From the NCBI GenBank assembly GCA_029983755.1, contig JASBYX010000014.1, positions 1-34,885 on the forward strand: a stretch of DNA of 34,885 nucleotides, written 5' to 3'. Made by a program: the position numbers and the translations under genes. Shown in pieces: positions 1-7,340 of the stretch. The DNA is from Anaerovoracaceae bacterium. GTDB taxonomy: Bacteria > Bacillota > Clostridia > Peptostreptococcales > Anaerovoracaceae. Below the pieces are notes generated by a model. The model did no database searches. It was not told the origin of the DNA and saw only the letters and a program-made list of their open reading frames with translations. Position 1 is the stretch's first letter, and the number at the start of each line of letters is the position of its first letter.

Positions 1-54
1 TAACATATGTCTTGACAACTAAGAAAATAACTTTTAAAAACTTCATTTATCGTA

Positions 55-83
55 TTGACGGCACAAATATTTTAGTGTAAAAT
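55..83 (+). promoter_or_regulatory. Probable promoter of the pyr operon
   Basis: A TTGACG box (55-60) and a TAAAAT box (78-83) are separated by exactly 17 bases, a good match to a vegetative SigA-type promoter. A second, weaker pair lies just upstream (TTGACA at 12-17, TAAAAA at 35-40, also 17 apart). Transcription would start near 90, leaving a leader of roughly 115 bases before pyrC. The call is pattern-based only. Confidence 0.6.
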
Positions 84-123
84 ATTGAAGATTTGAGATA
101 AAATAGATTATAGGGTTGCGATA

Positions 124-176
124 TTACAGGTTGGAATTCCCGAAAACAACTTGAAAATATATGCACAGACCTGTAA
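124..176 (+). promoter_or_regulatory. Inverted repeat in the pyr leader
   Basis: A perfect 8-base inverted repeat, TTACAGGT (124-131) and ACCTGTAA (169-176), encloses 37 bases in the untranslated leader between the predicted promoter and pyrC. It is not followed by a T-run, so it is not an intrinsic terminator. It could shape the leader RNA or bind a regulator. No PyrR-type anti-antiterminator, antiterminator or terminator set was recognised. A role in regulation is speculative. Confidence 0.25.
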
Positions 177-206
177 ACAATCAAATATTAAAGAAGGGAG
201 CAAGAG

Positions 207-1496
207 ATGAAAACTTTGCTAAAAGGCGCGAAAGTGTTTGAAAACAAGGGCAAGGGCCAGTTCGTTAAGAAGGATTTGCTTATCGATGGAGATAAGGTAT
301 CTGTTTCTTCTCCCGATGAACAGAATAGTTGCCTTTATGACAGCCTATTTGATTTTAGAGATAAATTTATAATTCCCGGTTTCGTAGATGTTCATGTACA
401 TTTAAGAGAACCGGGTTTTTTTTATAAAGAAACCATTAGAACCGGCACGATGGCAGGAGCCCATGGGGGATATACCATGATTTGCCCAATGCCAAATGTT
501 AAGCCTGCGCCCAACGACTTTGAAAATCTGAAAGCACAGCTTGATATTATAGAAAAAGACGCATGGATTAAAGTATTGCCCTATGGAACCATCACTAGGG
601 ATGGGGACGGGAGATCGGAATTAGCCGATATGGAAGGGACAGCCCCATATGTGATAGGTTTCAGTGATGACGGCAGGGGAGTACAGACAGGCGACCTGAT
701 GGAGGAAGCCATGAAGGTTGCAAAGAGTTTGGATAAACCAATAGTAGCTCACTGTGAGGACGAGAGTCTTCTAACAGGTGGATATATTCATCAGGGGGAA
801 TATTGCAGAGTTCATGGGCACAAAGGAATCTCCTCTGAGAGCGAGTGGGTTCAGGTGGCAAGGGATGTGGAACTTGCCGCAAAGACCGGGTGCAAATATC
901 ATGTATGTCACATCTCCACCAAAGAAACCGTTGATATCATCAGGCAGGCAAAAAAATCCGGTGTGGATGTGAGCTGTGAAACCGGCCCACACTATCTGAT
1001 ACTCACAGATATGGATATCAAAGAAGAGGGAAGATTTAAAATGAATCCTCCAATAAGGTCAGCAGAGGATAGGGACGCCCTTATTCAGGGAATCAAGGAC
1101 GGAACCATAGATATGATAGCTACAGATCACGCACCCCACTCAGTTGAAGAAAAGTCAAAAGGACTTGAGAAAAGTGCCTTCGGCATTGTTGGCCTTGAGA
1201 CGGCATTTGCCCTATTGAACACGCACCTTGTAAACAAAGGGATAATAACCATTGAAGAACTCGTAACACTCATGTCCATAAATCCAAGGAAGCGATTCCG
1301 CCTTCCGGGGCCACTTAGCCTAACGGAGGGGGAAAAGCTGTGCGACATAACAGTTTTGGACAGGGAAAGAGAATGGACTGTGGATCCGGAAAACTTCCTG
1401 ACTAAGGGCAGAGCCACACCTTTCGAGGGTTGGAAACTGAGAGGAAAGCCCCTAGCCACCTTTGTGGATGGAAGAGCGAAATTCTTGGAAATATGA
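207..1496 (+). CDS. pyrC: Dihydroorotase (type I)
   Basis: Catalyses reversible cyclisation of N-carbamoyl-L-aspartate to dihydroorotate, the third step of de novo pyrimidine synthesis, in the cytoplasm. The 429-residue length fits bacterial type I dihydroorotases. The metal-binding motif DVHVHLREPGF is at residues 61-71 (H63, H65), HCED is near 181, CHIS near 235, and the catalytic loop ATDHAPH is at 305-311 with D307 as the expected catalytic aspartate. The start is supported by AAGGGAG (194-200) six bases upstream. It is first in the pyr operon and its stop lies just before the pyrK start, which fits cotranscription. The family assignment is secure. Confidence 0.96.
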   Translation: MKTLLKGAKVFENKGKGQFVKKDLLIDGDKVSVSSPDEQNSCLYDSLFDFRDKFIIPGFVDVHVHLREPGFFYKETIRTGTMAGAHGGYTMICPMPNVKPAPNDFENLKAQLDIIEKDAWIKVLPYGTITRDGDGRSELADMEGTAPYVIGFSDDGRGVQTGDLMEEAMKVAKSLDKPIVAHCEDESLLTGGYIHQGEYCRVHGHKGISSESEWVQVARDVELAAKTGCKYHVCHISTKETVDIIRQAKKSGVDVSCETGPHYLILTDMDIKEEGRFKMNPPIRSAEDRDALIQGIKDGTIDMIATDHAPHSVEEKSKGLEKSAFGIVGLETAFALLNTHLVNKGIITIEELVTLMSINPRKRFRLPGPLSLTEGEKLCDITVLDREREWTVDPENFLTKGRATPFEGWKLRGKPLATFVDGRAKFLEI

Positions 1497-1519
1497 ACAC
1501 GTGGAACGGAGTGAAAAGT

Positions 1520-2275
1520 ATGCGGAAAGAGTGTTTTGTTGTTGATGAAAATGTGAAAGTTGCGGCGGACACATACAAAATGATCCTCAAAGGAAAGGTT
1601 GGGGACGATATTAGGGCCGGCCAGTTTGTCAATGTGGGGATTGAAGGCCTCTATCTTAGAAGACCGATTTCCGTTGCCGGATGGAATAGAGACAGTTTGA
1701 CTTTGTACTACAAAACAGTTGGCAAGGGTACGGCTCTCATGGCTGGCATGGGGTGCGGCGAAGTTGTGGAACTTCTGCTGCCTTTGGGAAACGGATTTTC
1801 AAGAGAACTTGCAGGGGATAAGCAGGTGATTCTAATTGGGGGAGGCGTCGGTGTGCCGCCGATGATGTGTCTAGCTGAGGAATTTCTCAAAGATGGGAAG
1901 AATCCGGTGGTGATCCTTGGATTCAATTCAAAGGACCAGGTCTTCGGTGAAGATGGGTTTCAGGAGCTGGAGTCAGTATATGGCAGAAAAATCGATCTAA
2001 GGGTTGCAACCATGGACGGAAGCTATGGGGTGCACGGAACTGTTTTGGATGCGCTGAAGGAGGAAGAGAAGGATAGTGGCTATCTCTTTGCCTGTGGGCC
2101 AAAGCCTATGCTTAAGGCTTTGGGGGATTTGCCGGCAAAGGGGCAGTTCAGCTTGGAGGCTAGGATGGCTTGTGGTTTTGGGGCTTGTATGGGGTGTACT
2201 TGCGAGACTAAAACCGGGAGCAAGAGAATCTGCAAGGACGGGCCGGTTTTGCTGAAGGAGGAGATCAAATGGTAG
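1520..2275 (+). CDS. pyrK: Dihydroorotate dehydrogenase electron-transfer subunit
   Basis: FAD- and [2Fe-2S]-containing subunit that passes electrons from the PyrD flavin to NAD+ in class 1B dihydroorotate dehydrogenase. The ferredoxin-reductase-like fold is visible as RRPISVAGW (FAD site), YKTVGKGT, and the nucleotide-binding loop LIGGGVGVPPM. The C-terminal cluster motif CGFGACMGCTC, with a further Cys in RICKDG, supplies the iron-sulfur ligands. The ATG at 1520 is preferred because GGAGTG (1508-1513) lies six bases upstream and the protein then has the usual length, about 251 residues. An in-frame ATG at 1493 overlaps the pyrC stop and is an alternative. Its stop overlaps the pyrD start, which suggests translational coupling of the two partner subunits. 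Confidence 0.95.
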   Translation: MRKECFVVDENVKVAADTYKMILKGKVGDDIRAGQFVNVGIEGLYLRRPISVAGWNRDSLTLYYKTVGKGTALMAGMGCGEVVELLLPLGNGFSRELAGDKQVILIGGGVGVPPMMCLAEEFLKDGKNPVVILGFNSKDQVFGEDGFQELESVYGRKIDLRVATMDGSYGVHGTVLDALKEEEKDSGYLFACGPKPMLKALGDLPAKGQFSLEARMACGFGACMGCTCETKTGSKRICKDGPVLLKEEIKW

Positions 2276-3243
2276 ATATGAGGGAGATGGCGAACGCTAG
2301 GGACATGGTTGACATGGTGGACACGGATATGGTAGACATCAGGACAAACCTTGGTGAGTGGGAGCTTGATAACCCTGTGATCCCCGCCAGCGGAACCTTC
2401 GGCTTCGGACAGGAATTCAAAGATCTGTACGATTTGAACATTTTGGGGTCCATAAGTTTTAAGGGAACGACCAGAGAGGCAAGGATTGGGAATCCACTCC
2501 CTCGAATTGCAGAAACCCCAATGGGAATGATAAATTCCGTGGGACTGCAAAACCCGGGGATGGATGAGGTCATACGCCACGAACTGCCGGAACTTTTCAA
2601 AGTGTTCCACAAACCGGTGATAGCAAATATAAGCGGATTTTCCGTCGAGGAATATGTGGATCTAGCAACGGCCTTTGACAAGGTTAAAGAGGTTGGAATT
2701 ATAGAAGTTAATGTGAGCTGCCCTAATGTGCACAATGGGGGAATGGCCTACGGCGTCTGTCCTGAGAGCGCTGCAGAAGTCACCTCAGCAGTAAAGTCCG
2801 TCACGAAAAAGCCCGTTTATGTAAAGCTTTCTCCAAACGTGACTGACATAGTGGAAATAGCTAAGGCCTGTGAAGATTCAGGAGCGGACGGCCTGTCGAT
2901 GATAAACACCCTTATGGGAATGAGGATTGACGTGAGAACCGGTAAGCCTGTAATCGCAAATAAGATGGGCGGTTTTTCGGGACCTGCGATTTTTCCTGTA
3001 GCTTTAAGGATGGTCTATCAGGTTACGGAAGCCTGCAAAATCCCTGTGATAGGTATGGGAGGAATATCTACTCCGGAAGATGTCATCGAGATGATGATGG
3101 CAGGGGCTTCTGCCGTTCAGGTGGGTGCTGCAAATCTTGTGAATCCATGGGCATGTAGGGATATAATAGAGGCTTTGCCTGCTACCTGCAAGAAACTGGG
3201 AATAGCCAGGCTCAGGGACATCATCGGGACAGCCCACAAATAA
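2269..3243 (+). CDS. pyrD: Dihydroorotate dehydrogenase catalytic subunit, class 1B
   Basis: Oxidises dihydroorotate to orotate with FMN and works as a heterotetramer with PyrK. Diagnostic segments are NPVIPASGTFGFG, the active-site loop NVSCPN with the class-1 catalytic Cys (C151 from this start), KLSPNVTDI, and the FMN phosphate-binding GGIS...GASAVQVG. It begins inside the last codons of pyrK behind a strong GGAGGAG (2256-2263). The first 20 residues are unusual: an in-frame repeat of ATGGTNGAC units gives several possible starts. The ATG at 2329 would give the canonical family N-terminus (VDIRTNLG) and place the catalytic Cys at 131. The enzyme call is firm; the exact start is not. Confidence 0.95.
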   Translation: MVDMREMANARDMVDMVDTDMVDIRTNLGEWELDNPVIPASGTFGFGQEFKDLYDLNILGSISFKGTTREARIGNPLPRIAETPMGMINSVGLQNPGMDEVIRHELPELFKVFHKPVIANISGFSVEEYVDLATAFDKVKEVGIIEVNVSCPNVHNGGMAYGVCPESAAEVTSAVKSVTKKPVYVKLSPNVTDIVEIAKACEDSGADGLSMINTLMGMRIDVRTGKPVIANKMGGFSGPAIFPVALRMVYQVTEACKIPVIGMGGISTPEDVIEMMMAGASAVQVGAANLVNPWACRDIIEALPATCKKLGIARLRDIIGTAHK

Positions 3244-3322
3244 TCATAAATAAATGGAAAATAAACTATGAGAATAGTCTACAAGTAAATATACACAACT
3301 TAGGATGTTTTAGGAGGGAAGA

Positions 3323-4690
3323 ATGAACCAAGAAAGTGTTTTCAAAAAAGATGTAATAGTTGCATTGGATTTTCCCGGAAAGGGTGAGACCTTCGCATTT
3401 CTCGACAATTTTAAAGATGAGAACACAAAGCCCTTTGTGAAAATCGGGATGGAGCTTTTTTACAAAGAAGGTCCGGAAATCGTTAGGGAGATTAAGGCCA
3501 GAGGGCACAAAATATTTCTCGATCTGAAGCTTCACGATATTCCAAACACCGTTGAGCGTGCCATGGCAAACCTGGCTAGTCTTGGGGTGGATATGACAAA
3601 TGTCCATGCCTCGGGAACTGTGGAGATGATGAAGGCGGCAAAGAGAGGCCTTGGAGGCAGCGATACTATTTTGATAGCTGTAACTCAGCTCACCTCAACA
3701 AGTGAAGAAATAATGAAGGAGGATCTTCTCATAGAAAAATCACTTGCCGAAACGGTTCTGCACTATGGTGAAAATGCAAAAAAAGCAGGGCTTGATGGGG
3801 TTGTTTGTTCACCACATGAAGCAGAAATCATACACCAAAAGTGTGGGGAGAAATTTCTTACAGTAACTCCGGGGATTCGATTTGAAGGAGCGGCAAAGGA
3901 CGACCAGGTTAGAATTACAACTCCTGAGAAGGCTAAGGAGCTAGGCTGTGACTTCATAGTTGTTGGAAGACCTATCACCAAGGCTGATGATCCTGTGGAG
4001 GCATACAAAAGATGTATGAGAGAGTTTGCAGGGGTAGACCTAGATGAAGTTGCAGAGCAGGTTGCAGAGAAGGTTGCAGAGGGGCTTCTGGATATTCAGG
4101 CAGTTTTCCTAAGACCTGATGAGCCATTCACATGGGCCTCAGGTATTAAAAGCCCGATTTACTGCGATAATAGGCTGATACTTACGGCCCCAAAGGTTAG
4201 AGATATGGTTGAAGATGCCCTTGCTCAGAAAATTGAGATGGAATTTCCGGATTGCCAGGTTCTCATGGGAACCGCTACAGCAGGGATTGCTCATGCCGCT
4301 TTGGTGGGTGAAATTCTGGATCTGCCAATGGGGTATGTAAGGGGTTCTGCCAAGGATCATGGCAGGACTAATCGAATAGAAGGAAAGCTTGAAAAGGGTG
4401 CAAAGGTGGTGGTCATAGAAGATCTGATTTCAACAGGTGGATCTTCTGTGGACTCCGTGGAAGCCTTGCGAGAAGCAGGGGCTGAAGTTTTGGGGGTTAT
4501 GAGCATTTTCACCTACGGAATGAAGAAGTCAGAGGATAGGTTTAAAGAAGCAAATGTTAAGGCGGTAAGCCTTGCGGATCTTGACAGTCTTGTGAAGGTG
4601 GCTGCAGAAACAGGCTATATCAAAGAAGAAGCAAAGGAAAGAATACTAAAGTTCAGGGATAATCCTAGCGATGAAAGCTGGATGAAATAG
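3323..4690 (+). CDS. pyrFE: Bifunctional OMP decarboxylase / orotate phosphoribosyltransferase (PyrF-PyrE fusion)
   Basis: Carries out the last two steps to UMP: orotate plus PRPP to OMP (PyrE part), then decarboxylation (PyrF part). Residues 1-235 are PyrF, with the catalytic DLKLHD array (D67, K69, D72). Residues from about 250 to 455 are PyrE, with FLRPDEPFTWASGIKSP, GTATAGIAHA, and the PRPP-binding loop VVVIEDLISTGGSS (362-375). The 455-residue ORF has no stop between the halves, so this is a true fusion. The order is opposite to animal UMP synthase. The linker holds a 12-base tandem repeat (4049-4081) reading VAEQVAEKVAE. The start follows TAGGAGG (3311-3317). Confidence 0.94.
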   Translation: MNQESVFKKDVIVALDFPGKGETFAFLDNFKDENTKPFVKIGMELFYKEGPEIVREIKARGHKIFLDLKLHDIPNTVERAMANLASLGVDMTNVHASGTVEMMKAAKRGLGGSDTILIAVTQLTSTSEEIMKEDLLIEKSLAETVLHYGENAKKAGLDGVVCSPHEAEIIHQKCGEKFLTVTPGIRFEGAAKDDQVRITTPEKAKELGCDFIVVGRPITKADDPVEAYKRCMREFAGVDLDEVAEQVAEKVAEGLLDIQAVFLRPDEPFTWASGIKSPIYCDNRLILTAPKVRDMVEDALAQKIEMEFPDCQVLMGTATAGIAHAALVGEILDLPMGYVRGSAKDHGRTNRIEGKLEKGAKVVVIEDLISTGGSSVDSVEALREAGAEVLGVMSIFTYGMKKSEDRFKEANVKAVSLADLDSLVKVAAETGYIKEEAKERILKFRDNPSDESWMK

Positions 4691-4818
4691 AGCCAAACTC
4701 ACTGCCGACATCACTTCTTGTGATCGTGATTTTATACACGAACCCAAAGAGATGACCGGCTCAGGGCTCAAATGGTAGTGGTAGTAATGTTAACAAAATA
4801 ATTATGAGGGGGACGAAC

Positions 4819-5757
4819 ATGAACGAAATCAGAAACCTAATCAACATCACAGATCTGTCAACAGAGGAAATCGATTATCTTGTGAAGGTGGCAGACGATA
4901 TCGTAGAAAATCATTCATTCTACGATGACATTTGCAATCACAAGAAATTGGCTACACTTTTCTTTGAACCTAGCACTAGAACAAGACTAAGCTTTGAGGC
5001 AGCAATGCTTGAACTCGGTGGAAGCGTCCTCGGGTTTTCTTCTGCGAATTCAAGTTCTGCAGCTAAAGGTGAAAGTGTGAGCGACACCATCAGAACAGTT
5101 GGATGCTATGTGGACATAATCGCAATGAGACATCCTAAAGAAGGTGCTCCTGTTGTGGGTGCCCAGAGGACTACTGTTCCAATCATAAATGCCGGAGACG
5201 GTGGACACTTCCATCCAACACAGACCCTAACAGATATACTGACTATAAGCAGGAAAAAAGGTAGACTTAATAATATGACAATAGGTCTCTGTGGAGACCT
5301 GAAGTTCGGTAGAACGGTTCATTCCCTTATAGAAGCAATGATGAGATATGAGAATGTTAAGTTCATACTGATATCCCCTGATGAATTGAATGTACCTGAC
5401 TACATGAAGGAAAAAATGGATCAGGCCGGTGTCAGCTGGTCAGAAACCGCAGACCTTGAAAGCGCCATGCCGGAGCTTGATATTTTGTACATGACTCGTG
5501 TTCAGAAGGAAAGATTCTTCAACGAAGCCGACTATATAAGACTGAAAGACAGCTACATCCTGGATCTTGATAAGCTGGCCTCTGCCAAAGAGGATTTGAC
5601 AATAATGCATCCGCTGCCAAGGGTTAACGAAATTTCTGTGGAGGTGGATGATGACCCTAGGGCTTGCTACTTCTTCCAGGCATTATGTGGTAAACACATC
5701 AGAATGGCGTTGATCCTCTTCCTCTTAGGTATCGAAAGAGAAGGATTTGGGAAATAA
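4819..5757 (+). CDS. pyrB: Aspartate carbamoyltransferase catalytic subunit
   Basis: Condenses carbamoyl phosphate with L-aspartate, the committed step of the pathway. Carbamoyl-phosphate binding motif EPSTRTRLSFE is at residues 50-60, HPTQTLTD is near 131, and HPLPRV is near 264. All are hallmarks of the family, and the 312-residue length is typical. The start at 4819 is chosen over the in-frame ATG at 4804 because GAGGGGG (4807-4812) is then a correctly placed ribosome binding site and the product starts as expected (MNEIRNLI). It is separated from pyrFE by about 130 bases without a clear terminator, so it is probably still in the same transcript, and pyrI follows. Confidence 0.95.
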   Translation: MNEIRNLINITDLSTEEIDYLVKVADDIVENHSFYDDICNHKKLATLFFEPSTRTRLSFEAAMLELGGSVLGFSSANSSSAAKGESVSDTIRTVGCYVDIIAMRHPKEGAPVVGAQRTTVPIINAGDGGHFHPTQTLTDILTISRKKGRLNNMTIGLCGDLKFGRTVHSLIEAMMRYENVKFILISPDELNVPDYMKEKMDQAGVSWSETADLESAMPELDILYMTRVQKERFFNEADYIRLKDSYILDLDKLASAKEDLTIMHPLPRVNEISVEVDDDPRACYFFQALCGKHIRMALILFLLGIEREGFGK

Positions 5758-5858
5758 AATAACCTGGAAGGGATTTATTCCTGAGAATAGAATTCGCAAA
5801 AGAAAATCGCAGTAGTCAAAGTTAATTTAGAATCTGGAATTGAATAAGGAGTATAAAT

Positions 5859-6290
5859 ATGAATATAGATGGAGTAAACACCGGAATCGTTTTGGACCAC
5901 ATCACTGCCGGAAAGAGCATGGAGATATACGAACTTTTGAAGCTGGACAAACTGAACTGCACCGTTGCGGTGATTCAGCATGTTGACAGCACCAAGTATG
6001 GGAAGAAGGACATAATCAAAATCGACGAAGACATTCCTCTAGATATTGAAGTTTTGGGATTTTTGAACAGCAATATAACAGTAAATAAGGTGAAGGACGG
6101 AAAGCTTGTGGAAAAGGTTCATCTGAAGCTTCCGGAAACTTTAACCGATGTGATAAAGTGCAAGAATCCTAGATGCATTACCTCTGTGGAGCAGGAAATT
6201 GTCCAGAAATTCAAACTCGTGGATCCGGAGAAAAAAGTTTACAGGTGTGCATACTGTGATGCGGAATATACAGGCGGAAACAAACTGTAG
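5859..6290 (+). CDS. pyrI: Aspartate carbamoyltransferase regulatory subunit
   Basis: Binds CTP/ATP and assembles with PyrB into the allosteric holoenzyme. The 143-residue protein has the N-terminal nucleotide-binding fold (GIVLDHITAG at 9-18) and a C-terminal zinc domain with four cysteines at 101, 106, 130 and 133 (C-x4-C-x23-C-x2-C), as in known PyrI. AAGGAG (5846-5851) lies seven bases upstream of the ATG. Its presence implies feedback control of PyrB at the enzyme level, which may matter because no PyrR-type attenuator was recognised. The last codons and stop lie in a decaying 20-base tandem repeat. Confidence 0.95.
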   Translation: MNIDGVNTGIVLDHITAGKSMEIYELLKLDKLNCTVAVIQHVDSTKYGKKDIIKIDEDIPLDIEVLGFLNSNITVNKVKDGKLVEKVHLKLPETLTDVIKCKNPRCITSVEQEIVQKFKLVDPEKKVYRCAYCDAEYTGGNKL

Positions 6291-6330
6291 GCGAGAAAAA
6301 CAAACTGTAGACAAGGGAAGACAAACTGCA
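6271..6330 (+). repeat. Degenerate 20-base tandem repeat at the pyrI 3' end
   Basis: Three consecutive 20-base units (6271-6290, 6291-6310, 6311-6330) share an ACAAACTG core near the right end. The first unit contains the last codons and TAG stop of pyrI and the second carries a copy of the same CTGTAG. A fourth, poorly matching unit may follow. It looks like slipped-strand duplication at the gene end. Confidence 0.5.
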
Positions 6331-6380
6331 AGAAGATCAATCTGTATGCGGATGTAACATTAGTTAATGTTGACAAAACT

Positions 6381-6425
6381 AAACGCTGTAAGGGCTGAAA
6401 AACCAGTCCATACAGCGTTTTTAAA
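6381..6425. terminator. Bidirectional intrinsic terminator between pyrI and the cvpA-like gene
   Basis: A perfect 10-base stem, AAACGCTGTA (6381-6390) with TACAGCGTTT (6411-6420), continues inward through GGGCTG/CAGTCC with a G-U pair. On the plus strand it runs into TTTTT. On the minus strand the arm runs into TTTAGTTTTG. It can end transcripts of both convergent genes. Confidence 0.85.
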
Positions 6426-6436
6426 TCATCTTCTAA

Positions 6437-7159
6437 TTACAGAAACATAAATTTCAGCAAAAAATTCTTGTTGTAGATGAACTCTGCGGCCTTCGATGTG
6501 CTAAGCTGCTCCATTATCAGGCTGGAATTGTCGTGGGAAACCATTGCGATTACAGGAATTAAAGCTACAAAAATCAGAAGAATTATAATTGCGCCTCTGA
6601 TGACCCCGAAGCACAGTCCCCCCACACCGTCGAAGAAACCCACCACACCTTGATGGTATTTTTTCGACATAAGAATCGTTATTAGGCCACAAAACAGTTT
6701 GGCTGCAAGCACAATGATGAAAAAAGCTATTATGCTCATGAGAAGATCTGTGATCTTGTCGGCGACATTCTGACTTATGGTATGTGAAATTGAATCAATT
6801 GGAGTTTTCAGAAACGCAAGGAGATCGTCGGTTTTACCGAAGAGAGTGGTTGCTTTCCCCATCAAACTATCCTCCTTTAGAGCCGGAAATTCAAAGAGAT
6901 CCGGAAATCCAAGAAGTCCCCCATCCAGGTCTCCCTCGTTTAGACTGGCTTGGCTCTTTGCAAACAGTACCCCATGGATATACTCATCTATACCCGTCTT
7001 TGATATCAGCCATTCTTTGATTGGGGTGTTGAAGAGAAGCCCTCCGATTACACAAACAACCCAGCTGAGCATGCTGACCATGCTTACAGCCAACCCCTTC
7101 CTGTAAGCCAGTCCCCCTGAAATTAGCAGTATAACAATAAGTGCAATATCTATTATCAT
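6437..7159 (-). CDS. CvpA-family membrane protein
   Basis: A 240-residue integral membrane protein of the CvpA (colicin V production) family, whose biochemical role is unclear in most bacteria. The N-terminus MIIDIALIVILLISGG followed by YRKGL is the family's typical first transmembrane segment and loop. Further hydrophobic segments cover about 25-45, 135-160 and 175-205. The stretch at residues 48-130 is a more variable soluble insert. Upstream on the minus strand, GGAAAAGGGA is a plausible ribosome binding site. It is convergent with the pyr operon and divergent from the large adhesin gene. The family call rests on topology and N-terminal pattern, so it is good but not certain. Confidence 0.78.
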   Translation of the reverse strand: MIIDIALIVILLISGGLAYRKGLAVSMVSMLSWVVCVIGGLLFNTPIKEWLISKTGIDEYIHGVLFAKSQASLNEGDLDGGLLGFPDLFEFPALKEDSLMGKATTLFGKTDDLLAFLKTPIDSISHTISQNVADKITDLLMSIIAFFIIVLAAKLFCGLITILMSKKYHQGVVGFFDGVGGLCFGVIRGAIIILLIFVALIPVIAMVSHDNSSLIMEQLSTSKAAEFIYNKNFLLKFMFL

Positions 7160-7237
7160 TTTGTATCCCTTTTCCTTTCGTTATCTTGGACATTTCCCCC
7201 CTCATCAGACGGATTATACCCCGTGTCCTTAGACATA

Positions 7238-7246
7238 ATTATAACA
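7238..7246 (-). promoter_or_regulatory. Possible extended -10 promoter for the cvpA-like gene
   Basis: On the minus strand the sequence reads TGTTATAAT, an extended -10 element, about 80 bases upstream of the gene start. No good -35 box is visible in the T-rich stretch upstream. A second minus-strand TATAAT is at 7213-7218. It lies back to back with the adhesin promoter. Confidence 0.4.
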
Positions 7247-7267
7247 CAAAAAAATCAAAAAAATATA

Positions 7268-7296
7268 TTATCAAATTAATACCGCTATGGTATAAT
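7268..7296 (+). promoter_or_regulatory. Promoter of the large surface protein gene
   Basis: TTATCA (7268-7273), 17 bases, then TATAAT (7291-7296) preceded by TGG, which makes an extended -10. The predicted leader to the ATG at 7341 is about 38 bases and contains AAAGGAGG (7329-7336). Confidence 0.7.
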
Positions 7297-7340
7297 TAAC
7301 TTTGGAAATTTAAACTTATGATTTGGTAAAAGGAGGCTTA

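Noticed and set aside
4710..4724. ATCAC/GTGAT inverted repeat between pyrFE and pyrB as a terminator
   Set aside because: The five-base stem is too short, and pyrB most likely belongs to the same transcript.
7323..7325. TTG at 7323 as the start of the adhesin
   Set aside because: The AAAGGAGG lies downstream of it and directly before ATG 7341, which also gives a normal signal peptide.
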